DNA of 64,000 nucleotides from Craspedostauros australis. Its lineage: Eukaryota; Bacillariophyta; Bacillariophyceae; Mastogloiales; Achnanthaceae. The position numbers and the translations under genes are program-made. Below the pieces are notes generated by a model. The model ran no database searches. It worked only from the letters and a program-made list of their open reading frames with translations, and was not told the origin of the DNA. Positions 10,039 to 22,381 of this stretch are shown piece after piece. The stretch lies in assembly GCA_026770025.1 (NCBI GenBank), contig JAMXDE010000044.1, positions 248,001 to 312,000 on the forward strand. Reading direction: 5' to 3'. Each line of letters opens with the position of its first letter. Within the stretch, counting starts at the first letter, position 1.

Positions 10039-12193
10039 GATGATGCTATTTTTGGCGATTGGTTGGTTGTTGTTATCGTTGAGTTGAGTTGAGTTGAGTT
10101 GAGTTGAGTTGAGTTGTTGCCGTTGTCGAGTTGTTGATTTTGTGAGGCTGGGAAGCTGAGATGGATGAAAAGCTCGGATGTGGACAGAATTGCACACAGT
10201 GCGACGTGAAGAACTACAATGCGTCACGATGCAGCGCGATGCAACTCAGCCGGACACATCCCGGCCTGTGGAGTCTGTGTTGTGGTCCCCTTTGTCTTTC
10301 GCAAGATCAGTCTGGTGCAGACATGATAGGCTTCAACCTCGAATAGATTGCATTTTCTGTTTGGTGCCGGGAACTTGTTGTGATGCAAAACAATTGGTGT
10401 CAACTGAAGAACAATGCACGTCGCTATTTGCGTAGTTGAAACAGATTGTGGTCGTAGTTTCCAATCGCGCCCAACCAGTTTGTCGCGGCGAACCTTTCCG
10501 ATTGCCTCCGGCAAATATTGCGCCTACTTCAGTACTGAATTGGCCAACCAAATTCATCGCGGAGAAACGTGTGCGACAACCAAACACGAAAATTGAGCGC
10601 GAAGAACAACGACTACACGATTGTTGCATGTTTGCAAGAGTGCAACGTGCAACAACACGAAGAACAATCTGGCACAAGACACAATGCAGGCAAGAGTGCA
10701 GCCAATGTCATGGAAGCAACAGCGCAAGAGAGACGGATGAATGTGCCATCACCGCTCCGGCATCAGAAGAGGCGATGAGGCAGTGCGTCTGGTGGATCAG
10801 GTGATCGTTGTGATAAGACCTCTTTCGACTTCCCGTTTGATGATAAATTGGCCTCCCATCATTTTCAGACATTCAGCACCCGAGCGAGACAACGAGAACG
10901 GAACACTGGGGAGGCAGAGAGTGATGGGAGGCAGAATCATCAAGGCGGATCCGTGATCGGTGGTGTAGTCGTATTTCCCACCTCGTTGTGCTGGACAAAT
11001 GATGATGGGTGCTGTTCAAAGGGAGGGTACGACCTAGTCCATAGTATGCGATGATGGAAGTGACACTGGAGCAACAGCAATGGCAATCGTGATGACAGTG
11101 CCGACGGCTCGTCATGCCCTACGACTAGAGATCGTCCCATGGAAAGAACAATGAGAATGCAAAGCAAGAGCGTATGCATGCACGATCAACAATACATCCA
11201 TTGTGGCGACAGCAAGCGCAACGACGATCACAAGGTTGGCATGCATCAGACAAATGACAAAACAAATTTCATCAATGCACCAATGCCTCACAAAGCTGCC
11301 TGGCATATGTACTCCAATACCCATGATGGCTACTCGTACATGTATGGTCATACGTACCTTAAATCTCCGTCAACATATCTCAAGTCGTCCCGCTGTCTCC
11401 TCGATCACAGCGCTCTGTGCACAAGCCATGGTGCCTCGGGTCTGCAGAAGTATGATTGGATGGTTGAGTGGTGTTGCGATGCATGATGAGAGATGACAAT
11501 GCCTCGGCTGTGTGTCTCCTGTCAGCGCATCTCCTGCAGGTGTGATGAATGAAATGATCATCGGCCGAATGGCCCAAGCCGACGAAGCACGGCGCATCCG
11601 TGCTGTTGCCAGAGAGCGGTCCTGGAACAAGAGCGAAAGTATGGAACAGACAAGTACAAACGACCCATGGATGTACGAGTACAAAGAGGCAGTCGCGACC
11701 ATGACGGAGGAGCCGTCCATCTGCATCAAGCATAGATCGTATCAGCGCAAGGTCACCACGCTGCAGCATCATTGCCACCGTCATCATTCCTTGCAGACGC
11801 AACTGTACCTGCTGGTGGAGGTATTGTTGGAATACTCGATGTCGCCTCCGAGGAGGAAGGCGGGTCGATCCGTGCCATCATTTCCGCAGCATCCCCTGGC
11901 ATGGACCAAACAGATAACACGCAGCTGACGCCATGTATCGCATGAGCACCACATGGTTCATTCAGTTTCCACAGAATCGCTCCATACTCCTCGTAATGTG
12001 ATTGTCCACGCAGCACCCGTTCACAGGACAGGAACGCAAAGCAAACGCACGTGGGGGAAAAAAGAGACAGAGACACATTGATGTTCTAGTCAATGATTAA
12101 CGCACTTCATCCTTGCAACCTGGCTCCAGGGTTGATCCATCGTCGCACCCCATGCATTCCCCCATTGGGCTTTTCCCACGATGCACGGCCCGT
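10039..12193. other. Intergenic, no supported gene
   Basis: The stretch contains a (GAGTT)7 tract at 10081-10115, just upstream of the RING ATG. Otherwise there are only short shadow frames. The low-coordinate part is presumably promoter/5' UTR of the RING gene, and the high end is 3' of the first HSF gene. Confidence 0.4.
10081..10115. repeat. GAGTT pentanucleotide microsatellite, 7 copies
   Basis: Seven tandem GAGTT units lie about 43 bp upstream of the RING-gene ATG, inside its probable 5' UTR or proximal promoter. Read in frame they would give an STQLN repeat, which is why the upstream open frame was not accepted. Confidence 0.9.
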
Positions 12194-14762
12194 TCATATC
12201 ACTGATTTCGGATTCTTGTCATCTGGTTTTGCTTTCGATGCCGCGGGTAGTATGTGGGCGTGCCTGTCACGACTTTCGAAGGGGCGTTTGGTGCCTGCGG
12301 TGGCTACGGCGGTAGCGGCGCTGGCAGGACGCTGAGCGCTTGCCATGTTGCTCGTGATTGATGCCAACGGTCTTTGTGGAATGATGTGCTGCTGCAAATT
12401 CATCGATGCGACTTGTGACAAATGCGACAGCAAGCTCGGAAGTCTCATCGGCGGCATGCCAGGTGCAGCTACCGCTGCTGCAGAGGCTGCGTCAGTTGCT
12501 GCGGCCGCTGCCGCCGCAGCAGCAGCATTGGGTGTGTTGGGAAGAAGCATTGGCAGTCCCATGGCCGGTGGCGCCGCAGGTGCTGCCACAGCCACAGCTG
12601 CAGCAGGGGCGACTGGTGCTTCCGCCACTTTTCCAACCGTTGCTGCAGCTACCGGTATTGCGGCGGTTTGCGCTGCGAGCTTCTGTTGCATGACCTGGTG
12701 GTGCGCGAGAAGCTGATGAACCAGGGCAGCGAGTTGGTCGTATTCCGCGCTGAGAGTGACGAGCTTCCTGTTGCATTCCTCTCTCACGCTTTGCAGTTTG
12801 TGGTCGAACTCCTGTGTCACGAGATGCAGCGTTTGCTGGCACTTCGTGAGCTCTGTTTTCAAGGTGTCCATGTCGTCCTTGGTTGTGTGCGGGTCGGATT
12901 TGGTGGCTCGTTTGATGTGGTGCAGCAGCTCTGGCCGATCCTTCTGGAACTTCTCGTGGTAAAACCGGACGTAGCACGAAGTTCGGGGATCCACGTCTGT
13001 CGTGAGGATTGGATCCGTTCTCAGCTTTCGAAAGCCTGATCCAAACGTTGCGTTCATCCGATCAGTTTAGAGCGGTTGTATCCGATGCACCATTGCAAGC
13101 AGAGGAGGCAGATGAGAGAGTGGCAAAGTACAAAATGTGAAAGTGTGAGACTTGCTCTCGTGAGACAAGAGGCGAGAATGGACCCAAGGCATCAAATAAC
13201 TCGTACGCCTGTCGACGTGGCGCAAAGACGTATCCTTACCGTAGAAGTTCAGCTGTTTTGTTTGTTTGTTTGTTTGTTTGTTTGTTTGTTTGTTTGTGGA
13301 AGCCGAGAAGAACATGAAGGAAGAGATCCGCAAGGGAGGAGGAAGAGTGAATAAGCATTGATTCAAAGAACGACCATCTGACAGCATACGTTGCGCGTGG
13401 TACTGGCAACATGTCGAATTGAATACTCGGCGCAGATCCTCACATTCCGTGTGCGTTGCGGCTTGGCAGGCACAGTTCGTTCCAGCTCTCGCGTCACAAA
13501 GGAATGAGGGCATGCTTGTGCCAGATCAAAGCATTCTGGGTCACAGACTTACCTGACGTGCGAAGCTTGAAAAGTTGGAATGCTTGAAATACAGAGGCAA
13601 CACGTTCTGTAGACGGGCCATGAAGACAAGGAAGAAGGCGTCAGCGTTACCGTGGGTGTGTTTGTGATTAAAGGAAGGGAAGAGCGTGATGGACGGTTGT
13701 GGAGAGGAAGAAATAGTAACCCTGAAGATGTGAGTGAGCGAACGACCGAACACAACATGGTTCGATACTTGGATGATTGCAGTTCGAATAGTTCGGTGTC
13801 AAACGGATGAACAATAGATTCATAGAATGCCAAAAGATGACGAAAACAACCACGGAGCGTCGACATCCTGGCACGCGGAGTAATGCGCCCTGTTCGTACG
13901 TACACTTGCAAACTTCTCGACGTTCTTGACCACGAAGTTGTCTCCTGTCTCAGACCATGTGGCGACCTCGGTGTCGCATCGATCGATCATGTGATAGGTC
14001 TCTTTGGATGTTGGCACACGGTGTTACGAGATGTGTGAAAAGACACTCATTTTCAGAGTAGAGGACGTGGGTTGTGAGCTGGGATGTTGTGAAAACTTGG
14101 TTGAAGGAGTCTCAAACCAATCGATGGCTGTACAGTCGGTTCAAAACGGCGGGGACACAAAGAGCACTGCGTGCAATGCTCTTCGTCGATACGATTGATC
14201 GCGACACAACCAACAGATTCCTTCATTGACTGACAACCACAAGGACGCACACTCGAACACACGATTTCTGCCACCGCATGTCTCGGTACGTACTTGTGAG
14301 GAACATGGGCAGCTGATGTTGCTTGGGACACATGGCCTTGGAGCCGCTGCATCTGCGACTCGTGTGGCCTTTCCCAGCGGCGTCGGTGGAACTGCGCCGT
14401 TTGCCGGACTTGCGATGAGGCGTGGCGTCCGTTGCGGCGGAGGATGTTGCAGCCGACAAGCTGCAGAGGACGTCGCAGGTCATCCTAACGTCCTGCGTTG
14501 TGTCATCCACGTCGTCGTGGGGATCCGGAACAGGAGCATCCGCATACTGAGCGTGCGCGTCGATTTCAGATGGAGTGTCGGCGGTGGGGCTCGGTTTGCG
14601 AGCTGCATCTTCTGTCCCAACGTTGTCTCCCAAAGGCAACGAAGGCGCCACATGACCGGCGGTTCCATTGTCTCTGTGTGCATCCTGAGGCTTGGCATCT
14701 TTGTTCGCATTGTCGCCGGGCCAGGCGTCTCCGTTGTTGCTTTTCTGGGAATCCTTCTCCAT
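12194..14762 (-). CDS. Heat shock transcription factor, five exons
   Basis: HSFs bind nGAAn repeats as trimers in the nucleus. Exons I place: 14294-14762, 13904-14001, 13553-13606, 13240-13252 and 12194-13035. They sum to 1476 nt in one frame (491 aa). Junctions are GT-AG (GTACGT, GTACGT, GTAAGT and GTAAGG donors) and rebuild a seamless DNA-binding domain: FLT|KTYHMIDRCDTEVATWS, FASNVLPLYFKHSNFSSFARQ, LNFYG, FRKLRTDP. The fourth exon is only 13 nt and codes LNFY plus the first base of Gly. After the domain comes an RFYHEKFQ...IKRATK segment, a heptad-rich coiled coil (about LKTELTKCQQTL to QQKLAAQ) for trimerisation, then an Ala-rich tail. The N-terminal 140 residues are Asp/Ser/Pro-rich and end in basic RKSGKRR. 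Intron lengths are 292, 297, 300 and 204 nt. Start ATG 14762 is the first in frame. Confidence 0.93.
13257..13296. repeat. TTTG tetranucleotide repeat, 10 copies, at an intron 3' end
   Basis: Ten TTTG units on the plus strand read (CAAA)n in the HSF transcript. They end 3 bp short of the AG of the 3' splice site of the 13-nt exon, where a polypyrimidine tract would be expected. Confidence 0.9.
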
Positions 14763-16456
14763 GATGCGATTGCCCGATACAAGCCTGCTGGAGTTCAGAG
14801 GACGAGAATGTTGTTAACTGTAGGTTGGGGCGGGCTGATGTATGTGTGTATGTATGTGTGCACTTGTGGATAAAGCAGAATGGTACGCTTTGGTCCCTTG
14901 TTCAGTGCCGTGTCGTGTTGAATTGCACTCTGCCTGCTTCCTTCTCCAGTCGATGACTGTCAACAGTTGAGTTACTCCGGTTGCTCTGGCTACTCTAGTT
15001 ACTCGAGCACCAGCAGGTTCTTGGGTGCCTTGGCTGGTCGTTGATGAGGCTGAGGCTGTGGGTGAGACTGCTGCGGATGTACAATAATAGGTGAAGACGC
15101 GCAGTCAACGAGTGTGGTGTTGCTTTCTGTGGGTGCTTCTGCGAATGCTGCTCGGGAGGAAGACGGAACGGTGAAGGCAACAGCAGGTATTTCGAAGAAC
15201 AACCACGAAAGACGGGGTGAATTCAGACTTCGGCAAAGTTGGGGAGGAGTGCTCGGACACACCGATCTCGCTTCCTCAGTTGATGGGTTGGTGGCACGAA
15301 TGCTTCAAGCGGTTTTCCCTACCCTGTTGCTCTTCCTTTTTCGCGTGAAGTCCTGTTGGCTGTTGCTTAGCTTGTTTCTGAAGGACGCAAAGATGTCAAA
15401 GATGGTGGCGAATGCTCCTGCGTTGGGACTTGTTGTTGTTGTTGCTGCTGTTGTTGCTACTGCTGCTATTGTTGTTGCTGTTGGTGGCGATTGGAGTGGA
15501 AGTGGGTGGCGGTCAGCACAGAGCAACGCTCCATGCACACACGAGTGACATGTGCTGCCGCTGTTGGTGGTGGGGATTGATGGAGTCTTGTTCGCGAAGT
15601 TGCCAACGATGCGATGCGTTGGGCGCGCTGCTTTCCGACATCTCCTCTTTGGTTCGTGGTCCAACACGCGAAGAAATCGTTCTGGTTGATGTTTGTAGAG
15701 CACCAGAAGTTCTTCGAACGACGATCTCTTTCTTCCTTCGAACACACCTGATGCTGGACAGACGGACAACGAAGAACAGTGACGTCGCACCCGGATCTGT
15801 CTCTTGATTCGCGGAGTGAAGTGATCATATTGTCTGATCGGTGTATGTGCAGTCATCTTCCGAATACCTTATCGCGCACAGCCATTCATTAGTCGTGAAT
15901 CGTGAGTCATGCCTGGCAAAGAAACACGACACAAAATTACGAAATGTCTCCGAAAACAAGAAGCGAAACAAACTCGCGAAGTTTTGGACTGCCGAAAATG
16001 GAATGGCTTCCAAACCAGCCACCACCATCAACAAGGGTCAGCCATCTTGACTGCCATTCGTCTGTTGTGTGGAATACCCCAAGTGCTTGCAGGGTAGAGA
16101 GTAGAGCACTGTATGGTCCTCGCTATAGACTATGATACTCGTAGATGCGTGTTTGTTTTGGTTCTGTTTCTATTATATTAGAGTGGAGTGTTTTTGAATG
16201 TGCAAAAGTGGGTTTGGAGTTGTGTTTAAGTTGCCCTGGTGCCGTGGCGGCGGAAGGATTCATTGCTCTCCTAATCCCTGAGGTCATGAGAATGAACCAT
16301 CCGCGATCATGCACCAACTAAGATATTGCCGCGTGTGTGTGCTGTCGTTGCTGCTGCTAATCTCCCCCGTTCCTTCTGCCATGATGGCAAAGGGCCTTGA
16401 ACCAGTTCGTTTGGGAGGGGGAGTGAGAGTGAGCAACAGACCACATCGGAAGGCAT
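14763..16456. other. Intergenic between two HSF genes
   Basis: No supported gene. GTTGTTGCTGCT-type triplets occur near 15430-15480. The segment must hold the promoter of the 12194-14762 HSF and the 3' UTR of the next one. I did not find a clear palindromic GAAnnTTC cluster by eye. Confidence 0.4.
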
Positions 16457-19400
16457 TTAAGCATGCACGGAGATGACTGGCATGGTCTTGTGTGCCTTTG
16501 CGGCAGCCGCTGGGGCGCTCTTCTTGCCGACGACCGCGGAAACGTCCATGGTGGACTTGTTCGCGGCAGCCGCAACTGCAGCCGCGGCCACAGCTGGGGA
16601 GTTGCCGTACTGGGCCAGCAAGGCGGCCAGAGTGGCAGCAGCCAGGGACATTGGCATAGCCTGCTGTTGCTGTGCCTGTGACATGGCGTTGGTTGTGCCA
16701 TCATCCATGGACTTGGAGCCAGACCGGGATAGGATGCGGCGGGTGGCGGCAGTCTGCACAGCAAGTGGCGTTGCTGTGACTGGTGCCAGAGCCTTCTGGG
16801 TGTTGCTGTTGCTAACAGCGGCGCCGCTGGCTCCGGCTGACGAAGCGCCCAGCACTTGTGATGCAACCAGCGACTGTTGCACTTCCTTCGGTCCCGTGAT
16901 GGATTGCACCAGGCGGTCGACGATCAGCTCTTGAATGTCGGTTGGGAGCATGCCCAATGCCTCCCCGAGGCGTTCCATGAGCTCAGGTCTCGGGCGGTTC
17001 GATGATGACGACATCGATGACAACGAGGACGTCGCTGTCTCTGGTTGCAGCGGGGCTGGAACTGATTGAACGATGACGGAATCGGACGATGAGATTCCCA
17101 GTCCCAACACGTCTTCCGCATCCGCTTCGATGTCGGCAGAAAAGTCAATGTCATCGTCAGCCTTGAATGCCGTGAATAGCTGATCCACGAAGCCATCGTC
17201 GGAAAGTTCGGATTCCACGGAGGTGGACAGTCCTCTCTGGAACGGCGTGGAGTGCACTGGCGAGGGGATGCTTGGCGGAGATGACAGCAAGGGTTGATCG
17301 ATGTCCATTGCGAGTGGAAGAGCTGGCAGTGGGGCCGCCACAGAATCCGCCGTTGCTGTTGCCGTTGCCACCGCCGTGGTCGATACTGCTGCAGTTGCTC
17401 TTGCGATGGGAACGATGGTTTGGGGTTGCGTCGATGTTGTGCTGACGGAAGCAACAGCAGGCAGGGCGTTCGGAACGCTGGAAGTCACGCTGTCGGGAAG
17501 GGAGAGATCGATTCTGGACTTCTTGTGCGGAAGTTCTTCGGCGGTGCTGAAGGATTGCTGTTGATGTTGAATGTTGATGACATCGTCACTTTGCTGCAGC
17601 GATACTTGGTTGACCATGGAGGTGAGTTGATCGATGTTTTTGGTCATTTCTTCCATCTTCTTCTTAAGCGATGTCACTTCAGACTGCAGGCGGAGCTCCT
17701 GCACGGTGGTCTTGCTGGGTGTGGTTGCTCCCAGGCTCGTCACTGACCCAGTTGCTGCGGCCTTGTTCTTCTGGCCATTCATTCTCTTGATTTCGCACAG
17801 CCATTCTTGGTGTCCACGACGGAAGCGCTCGTGTCGGAATCTCCAATAGTTGGCGGTCTCCGCCTCGAGCTTGGGGTCGATGCGGATGGTGTCAGCATAC
17901 TTGATCTTGCGGAACGAGTAAAAGTTGAGTTGCTGTGTGTGGGTTGAAAAGCAGTTTGTTGTGTGTGGTATGGGTCAGCACAACCAATGGGCATTGGGAA
18001 CCGAAAAGGCGGTGTTGGACAGAGAAACGGAAAACGATGGATTTGGTAGGCGGGGAGTGAGCGAGAGAGTAACAGTGGAGAAGTGTGACATCCAGTTGCG
18101 AGTCGAACACAGACAAAGGCAGGAATAGCAGTAGCCACCATGCGATAGAAGGAATGATGCCGGCGGGTGACTTCAACCAGTGGTGCATCACACAATGGTG
18201 ACAGCTGATTGGGGTGTGATGAACTTACGCGAACGAAGGAGCTGAACTTGGAGTGCTTGAAGAATTGGGGAATGATGCTGCGTTCGAACTTCTTGGGGTC
18301 CTTGATGACGAAGGTCTCGCCATCCTCGCTCCAGCATGCGACGGTGGGGTCACAAGTGTCGATCATGTGGTACGTTTCTGCAGATTCATGGGTGGTTGGC
18401 ACGGGCGATACCGAGGAGGGATGGATGGACGCGTTGGGCGGCACGAGACGACGGATGCATGGATGGATCCAAGAAGCGAGAGCCACGAAAAAGTTTTCGC
18501 AGGATTGCGAAGTCCAAATGAAAACCAGGCCGAAAGTAAGGTAGGCAGTGGATGAAGTTAGAACGGAGGGGGAGATGAGCAAGAATATGTGAGTGTGTGT
18601 GGTTGTGTGTTGCAGATCACAATGGCGACCCATTGCCATGATTGAATGTGGAGATGGCACGATTGCCGTTTTCGATGTCCGGTTTTCTTGGCTGCGTCGG
18701 CACGATTGACGCCGTTGCAGGCACTGACAGGTTTCGAATCCGGCAACGCAGTCGCGGAAGATCCATCGGATGCTGCCTTCGCTGCCATGGTGAGTGACCT
18801 TGGCTCTGTTCGGCCGCAAGCGAACGGTCACGAAGGTGTCGTTGTTGTCGTTGTTGTTGTTGCTGTTGCAGATCTCACTGGAGTCCGACAAAGCCTCGCA
18901 ACCTTGCCGGTCATTGTTGGGTTGGTCCCAGAACGACAAAAGGACGAACACACGACTGTTCGTCCTTGGTTGCAGGTCTTGTCGTCGCAGAATGGAAGTC
19001 CGCATACGAGTTGACGGATGACCAGAGTCGATGCAATCGCGGCCGTGCGATCAGATCCTGCAGTTGTTGCTTGGTGGCCTTGCAGTGGGGTGCGATGAAG
19101 CATGGTCTCTCGAGAGACAGGCGTCATTGTTGCGGATGTTCGCCTCCTTGCTGCGCGTGTTCGTCTTTTTTTTCTTGGTGCGTTCAAGTTCGCCTGTTTG
19201 GATCGTGTGCGTTGGACGCAGTACTGGGACGGCCGTGGAAAACTCGAAACGGGTGGATTTTGGGCGGATACTTACTTCGGAGAAAGATTGGGACATCAGC
19301 GTGGTCGTTGGCAACCCTCTTGGCGACGGTCGCCATGGAAACGGTCGGGGTTGGGATGGGGACTGCGACAGGTGGCTGGAATGGGATGGCTGCTGCCCTC

Positions 19401-19465
19401 ACAGGCACCACGCTTGGTGCTGATGGGACAGCAGCTGGTGTCGGCGCTGTTGCTGGGGTGGTCAT
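16457..19465 (-). CDS. Heat shock transcription factor, three exons, second subclass
   Basis: Exons I place: 19276-19465, 18229-18377 and 16457-17932, total 1815 nt in frame (604 aa). Exon 1 starts at ATG 19465 (MTTPATAPTPAA) and ends VPIFLR plus one base at a GTAAGTAT donor. Exon 2 opens after CTGCAG and codes KTYHMIDTCDPTVACWSEDG to FFKHSKFSSFVR, ending at GTAAGT. Exon 3 resumes QLNFYSFRKIKYADTIRIDP. The full HSF DNA-binding domain is intact. The wing is followed by YWRFRHERFRRG...IKRMNG, different from the RFYHEKFQ form in the downstream HSF, so the two are not recent tandem copies. A Leu-heptad coiled coil (QSEVTSLKKKMEEMTKNIDQ) follows. The tail is long, Ser/Ala-rich with acidic-hydrophobic patches (DDGFVDQLFTAFKADDDIDF) that resemble activation domains. 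Intron 1 is unusually long (898 nt); intron 2 is 296 nt. Confidence 0.93.
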
Positions 19466-22381
19466 GGTGATGGCTCTTTCTTGTTGGCTGCTTGGTGCTG
19501 TCTTTGGTTTCGAGTGGATTTTTTGCTCCTCTTCGATAATTTGTGTGTGTGTCCCGACACGGCAGCAGATGTTGTCGTGTCCTCTGTGCTGTTTTTTCGA
19601 GGTCGAGAGAAGAGAGAGAGGAGATGCCTGATTCCCGCCGCGTGGTTGTGACCTGAGCCTTTTTTGCGTGTGGGTTTCAAACTCGGAAATCTTCCACGGT
19701 GGAGGGAAACTGCTGACTGTCAAGTGTTGACTGTCCACTTTTGGCCTTGGTTGTGCGCGTGGTACAAGTATCGCAACCTTGGACGCGTGTGTGCGAGCTT
19801 CCTGTTTGTGATTTTCCGGGACTTGATTTTGTATGGTGCGTTTTGTGGACTGATGCGCACGCTTCAATCTGAGTCACGAATACTGACAATTCTGAAGCGA
19901 ACAACCTCGTTGGCGTTTTGTTGTGGTGATGTGTGTGAGCGTGTGAGCGTCTGTGTGGGAGTGTGTGTGCGAGTGCGAGGAATTACTTCGGATAAGGAAC
20001 TCCTGTCGTGAATTTTATGTCCGTTGCTGTCATTTGGTTGGACGCGCTCTGCGTGAGTATGTACGAGTGTGTGGAGAAGGCGGATGTGGGCTTTCGCTTT
20101 GATCGCTCCCACATGAACAGTGCTGGTGTGTGCCGAGTGCGAACAACTTCGAATGGAAAAGAAACGCCATTATCCTCATCGTCCTTCTTCATTGCTATGC
20201 ACAATCCGTCAACAACACACATGAACGATAGGGATGACCTGATTCGCTTACTGGAATGAGCCTATTTGGATCACGGCGATGCGGGTCCCGTATTGGATCA
20301 GCCTGCACAGCCAATCAGAGCGTCCAGGTCGCCATCAGGACCAGCTTGAGCCGAACTTGATTGCCATTTGGCGTCACTGAATCTCATCGTTGACGTCAAG
20401 AGGACCAATTGTTCCATCGACCGGCCAATGAAAATGGTTCCAATCTTCCCGCCAACCACATGGTTCGCGTCAAAGAGTTCGCATTCGTGATGGCGTCATG
20501 TTGTGTCATCATCAGAGAATGCTGCGAGCAAAGTGCGTGGATCATTGCAGATCTTGTGTGGTTCTGCTTCTCCATCTCGAGACGGAAGATCCTTCGCCTC
20601 TTCACTTCCCTCCACAGAGTGATGACGAGGCCCGAGAGGAGAGGAGATGCTGAGAGATGCGAAACGCAAGCATCGTGCTTGGTGTCAAGTCAGCAGTTCG
20701 AACATGGCGACAAGAGCAGATGACGCTGACCGCCACAAGGCAACGCAATGCCACGCGACGCAACGTTGCGCAGGATAGATGATGCTGCGCAAACGATGAT
20801 CTGCCCACACATTGACCAGAGCATCGTCGCTGACACAACCAAGAGAACATTCGAAGCATGGAAACCATAGAGATGACAGAATTCTCAGACGGACGAAGGG
20901 AGCACTATGGAGAAGAGACTGATAACCACTGCCATCGTCCCTTTGCGAAGCAATCATCCGAGACGCTGATTCTGTTGGCAGTGAGCATTCGCAGGATGCG
21001 ACGCCATGAGCTTCCCCATCATCACGAAGAATGCCATCCATTATACTCTGCATCATGCCACGATGGAAGACGGGCATATCCACAGGAAGACACACGCTGG
21101 CATCATCTGCAAGTTCGATTGGGCACACCATTCGACGAGCATGGAGAGAGCCTTGGGAGTGAACTCAAGATAGTTCAGGTTGGCGTGGAAGCCTCTCGAG
21201 TACCCGGATGCAAATTGATCGGCGAACAGGCTCATGGATAGATCGTAGAATACTTTATGAATAAGGCTGGCGCACAGATCAGATCGGATCATGGGTGAAG
21301 TTGTGCGAGGTGGTGCGAGACACGACAAGAAGGGCGTCGCGGCTCGCAGGTCCGGATGCGAGCTTCTTCTTTATCAACAGAAAGGATCGCCATTCTGGCC
21401 AATTGATCGCCACCGGGTTCCGATGGACCTGAGGAGGAAATGCCACGTGGTGCATCATGCGCATGACACATGATCCACGACGAGCACGAATACTAGTACG
21501 ATTGCAAGCCATGGATTGACTATGACAGTTGCAGTCGTGGGCATCCCGCGCATGATAGACGGCGCCGTGCATATTCTGCGACCCAGCACTCGTGCAAGCA
21601 TGAAAGTCAGCATGTCGATGGGATGACAAAGGGTTGGCGGAGATTGATAGGTGGCAGACCACTGATGGACCGTTCCGAGAATATGGCTGACCGCAGACAG
21701 AGTGGAGCATTCTCCTTTCAATCGTCTACGTCCCAGTTACTTGCCAAGGCGAGAACTTGCCCAACCAACCACCAATGGCATTCCCTGCAGCAGTGCCCCA
21801 AGTCAAGATAGAGTATGAAAGCAGAGACAAATAAATTAGACATTCCCTTCCAAGCACCAGCGGTTCTACAAGCAGCGGTATGAGTGGTCACCGAGGACGA
21901 GTAAAAGCAGAGAGGGACATCATCGAGACAGTGCTGGAATTGAGATCGAGGAGTGCATGACTCTATGAGCGCGAGTTGATTTGAGCGTGAAGTGAAATGA
22001 AGTTGTAACAGAGTACCTACTAGAGAGCAGAGGTGAGGAGAGTAGAATACTTCCTCTTCTCCGACAATGACTGTCATGGAATGCATGGATGTATCACGTG
22101 CGCCTTGGTTGGGACTGATGTGAGCGACTTGAGGAAGAGCGCCCGCGCGCCTATCTCTGGGTCCAGAACACAGAGGGCTAGAGAGTAGTCGTATGCGACG
22201 CGACTGCCGAGAGTCGCCACGCGGCTTGGGTCGTTGCGACGCCAGAATACGGCGATGGGTGCTGCAGGTGTTGCCAATATCTCGTTGTTTCGGTTGGGTG
22301 GTGGCAAGTTTTCACTTCTCTTGTTTTCTTTGCACCACCTTGTGGTGTCCTTCGATCAACGGGAGCGTCGAGGCTTTAGTA
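19466..22381. other. Intergenic, no supported gene
   Basis: About 2.9 kb with only shadow frames and GTGTGT-rich simple sequence near 19930-19975. It includes the probable promoter of the upstream HSF gene. Confidence 0.4.

Noticed and set aside
18725-18745. TTTCGAATCC, a possible tRNA T-arm
   Set aside because: No matching acceptor, D or anticodon arm could be folded around it.
17779-19005. 408-codon minus-strand frame over the HSF introns
   Set aside because: Only residues coded at 18229-18377 belong to the HSF; the rest is intron 1 read through, and the spliced model gives a complete DNA-binding domain.
18966-19631. Plus-strand 221-codon frame
   Set aside because: It is antisense to HSF exon 1 and intron 1 with no domain content.
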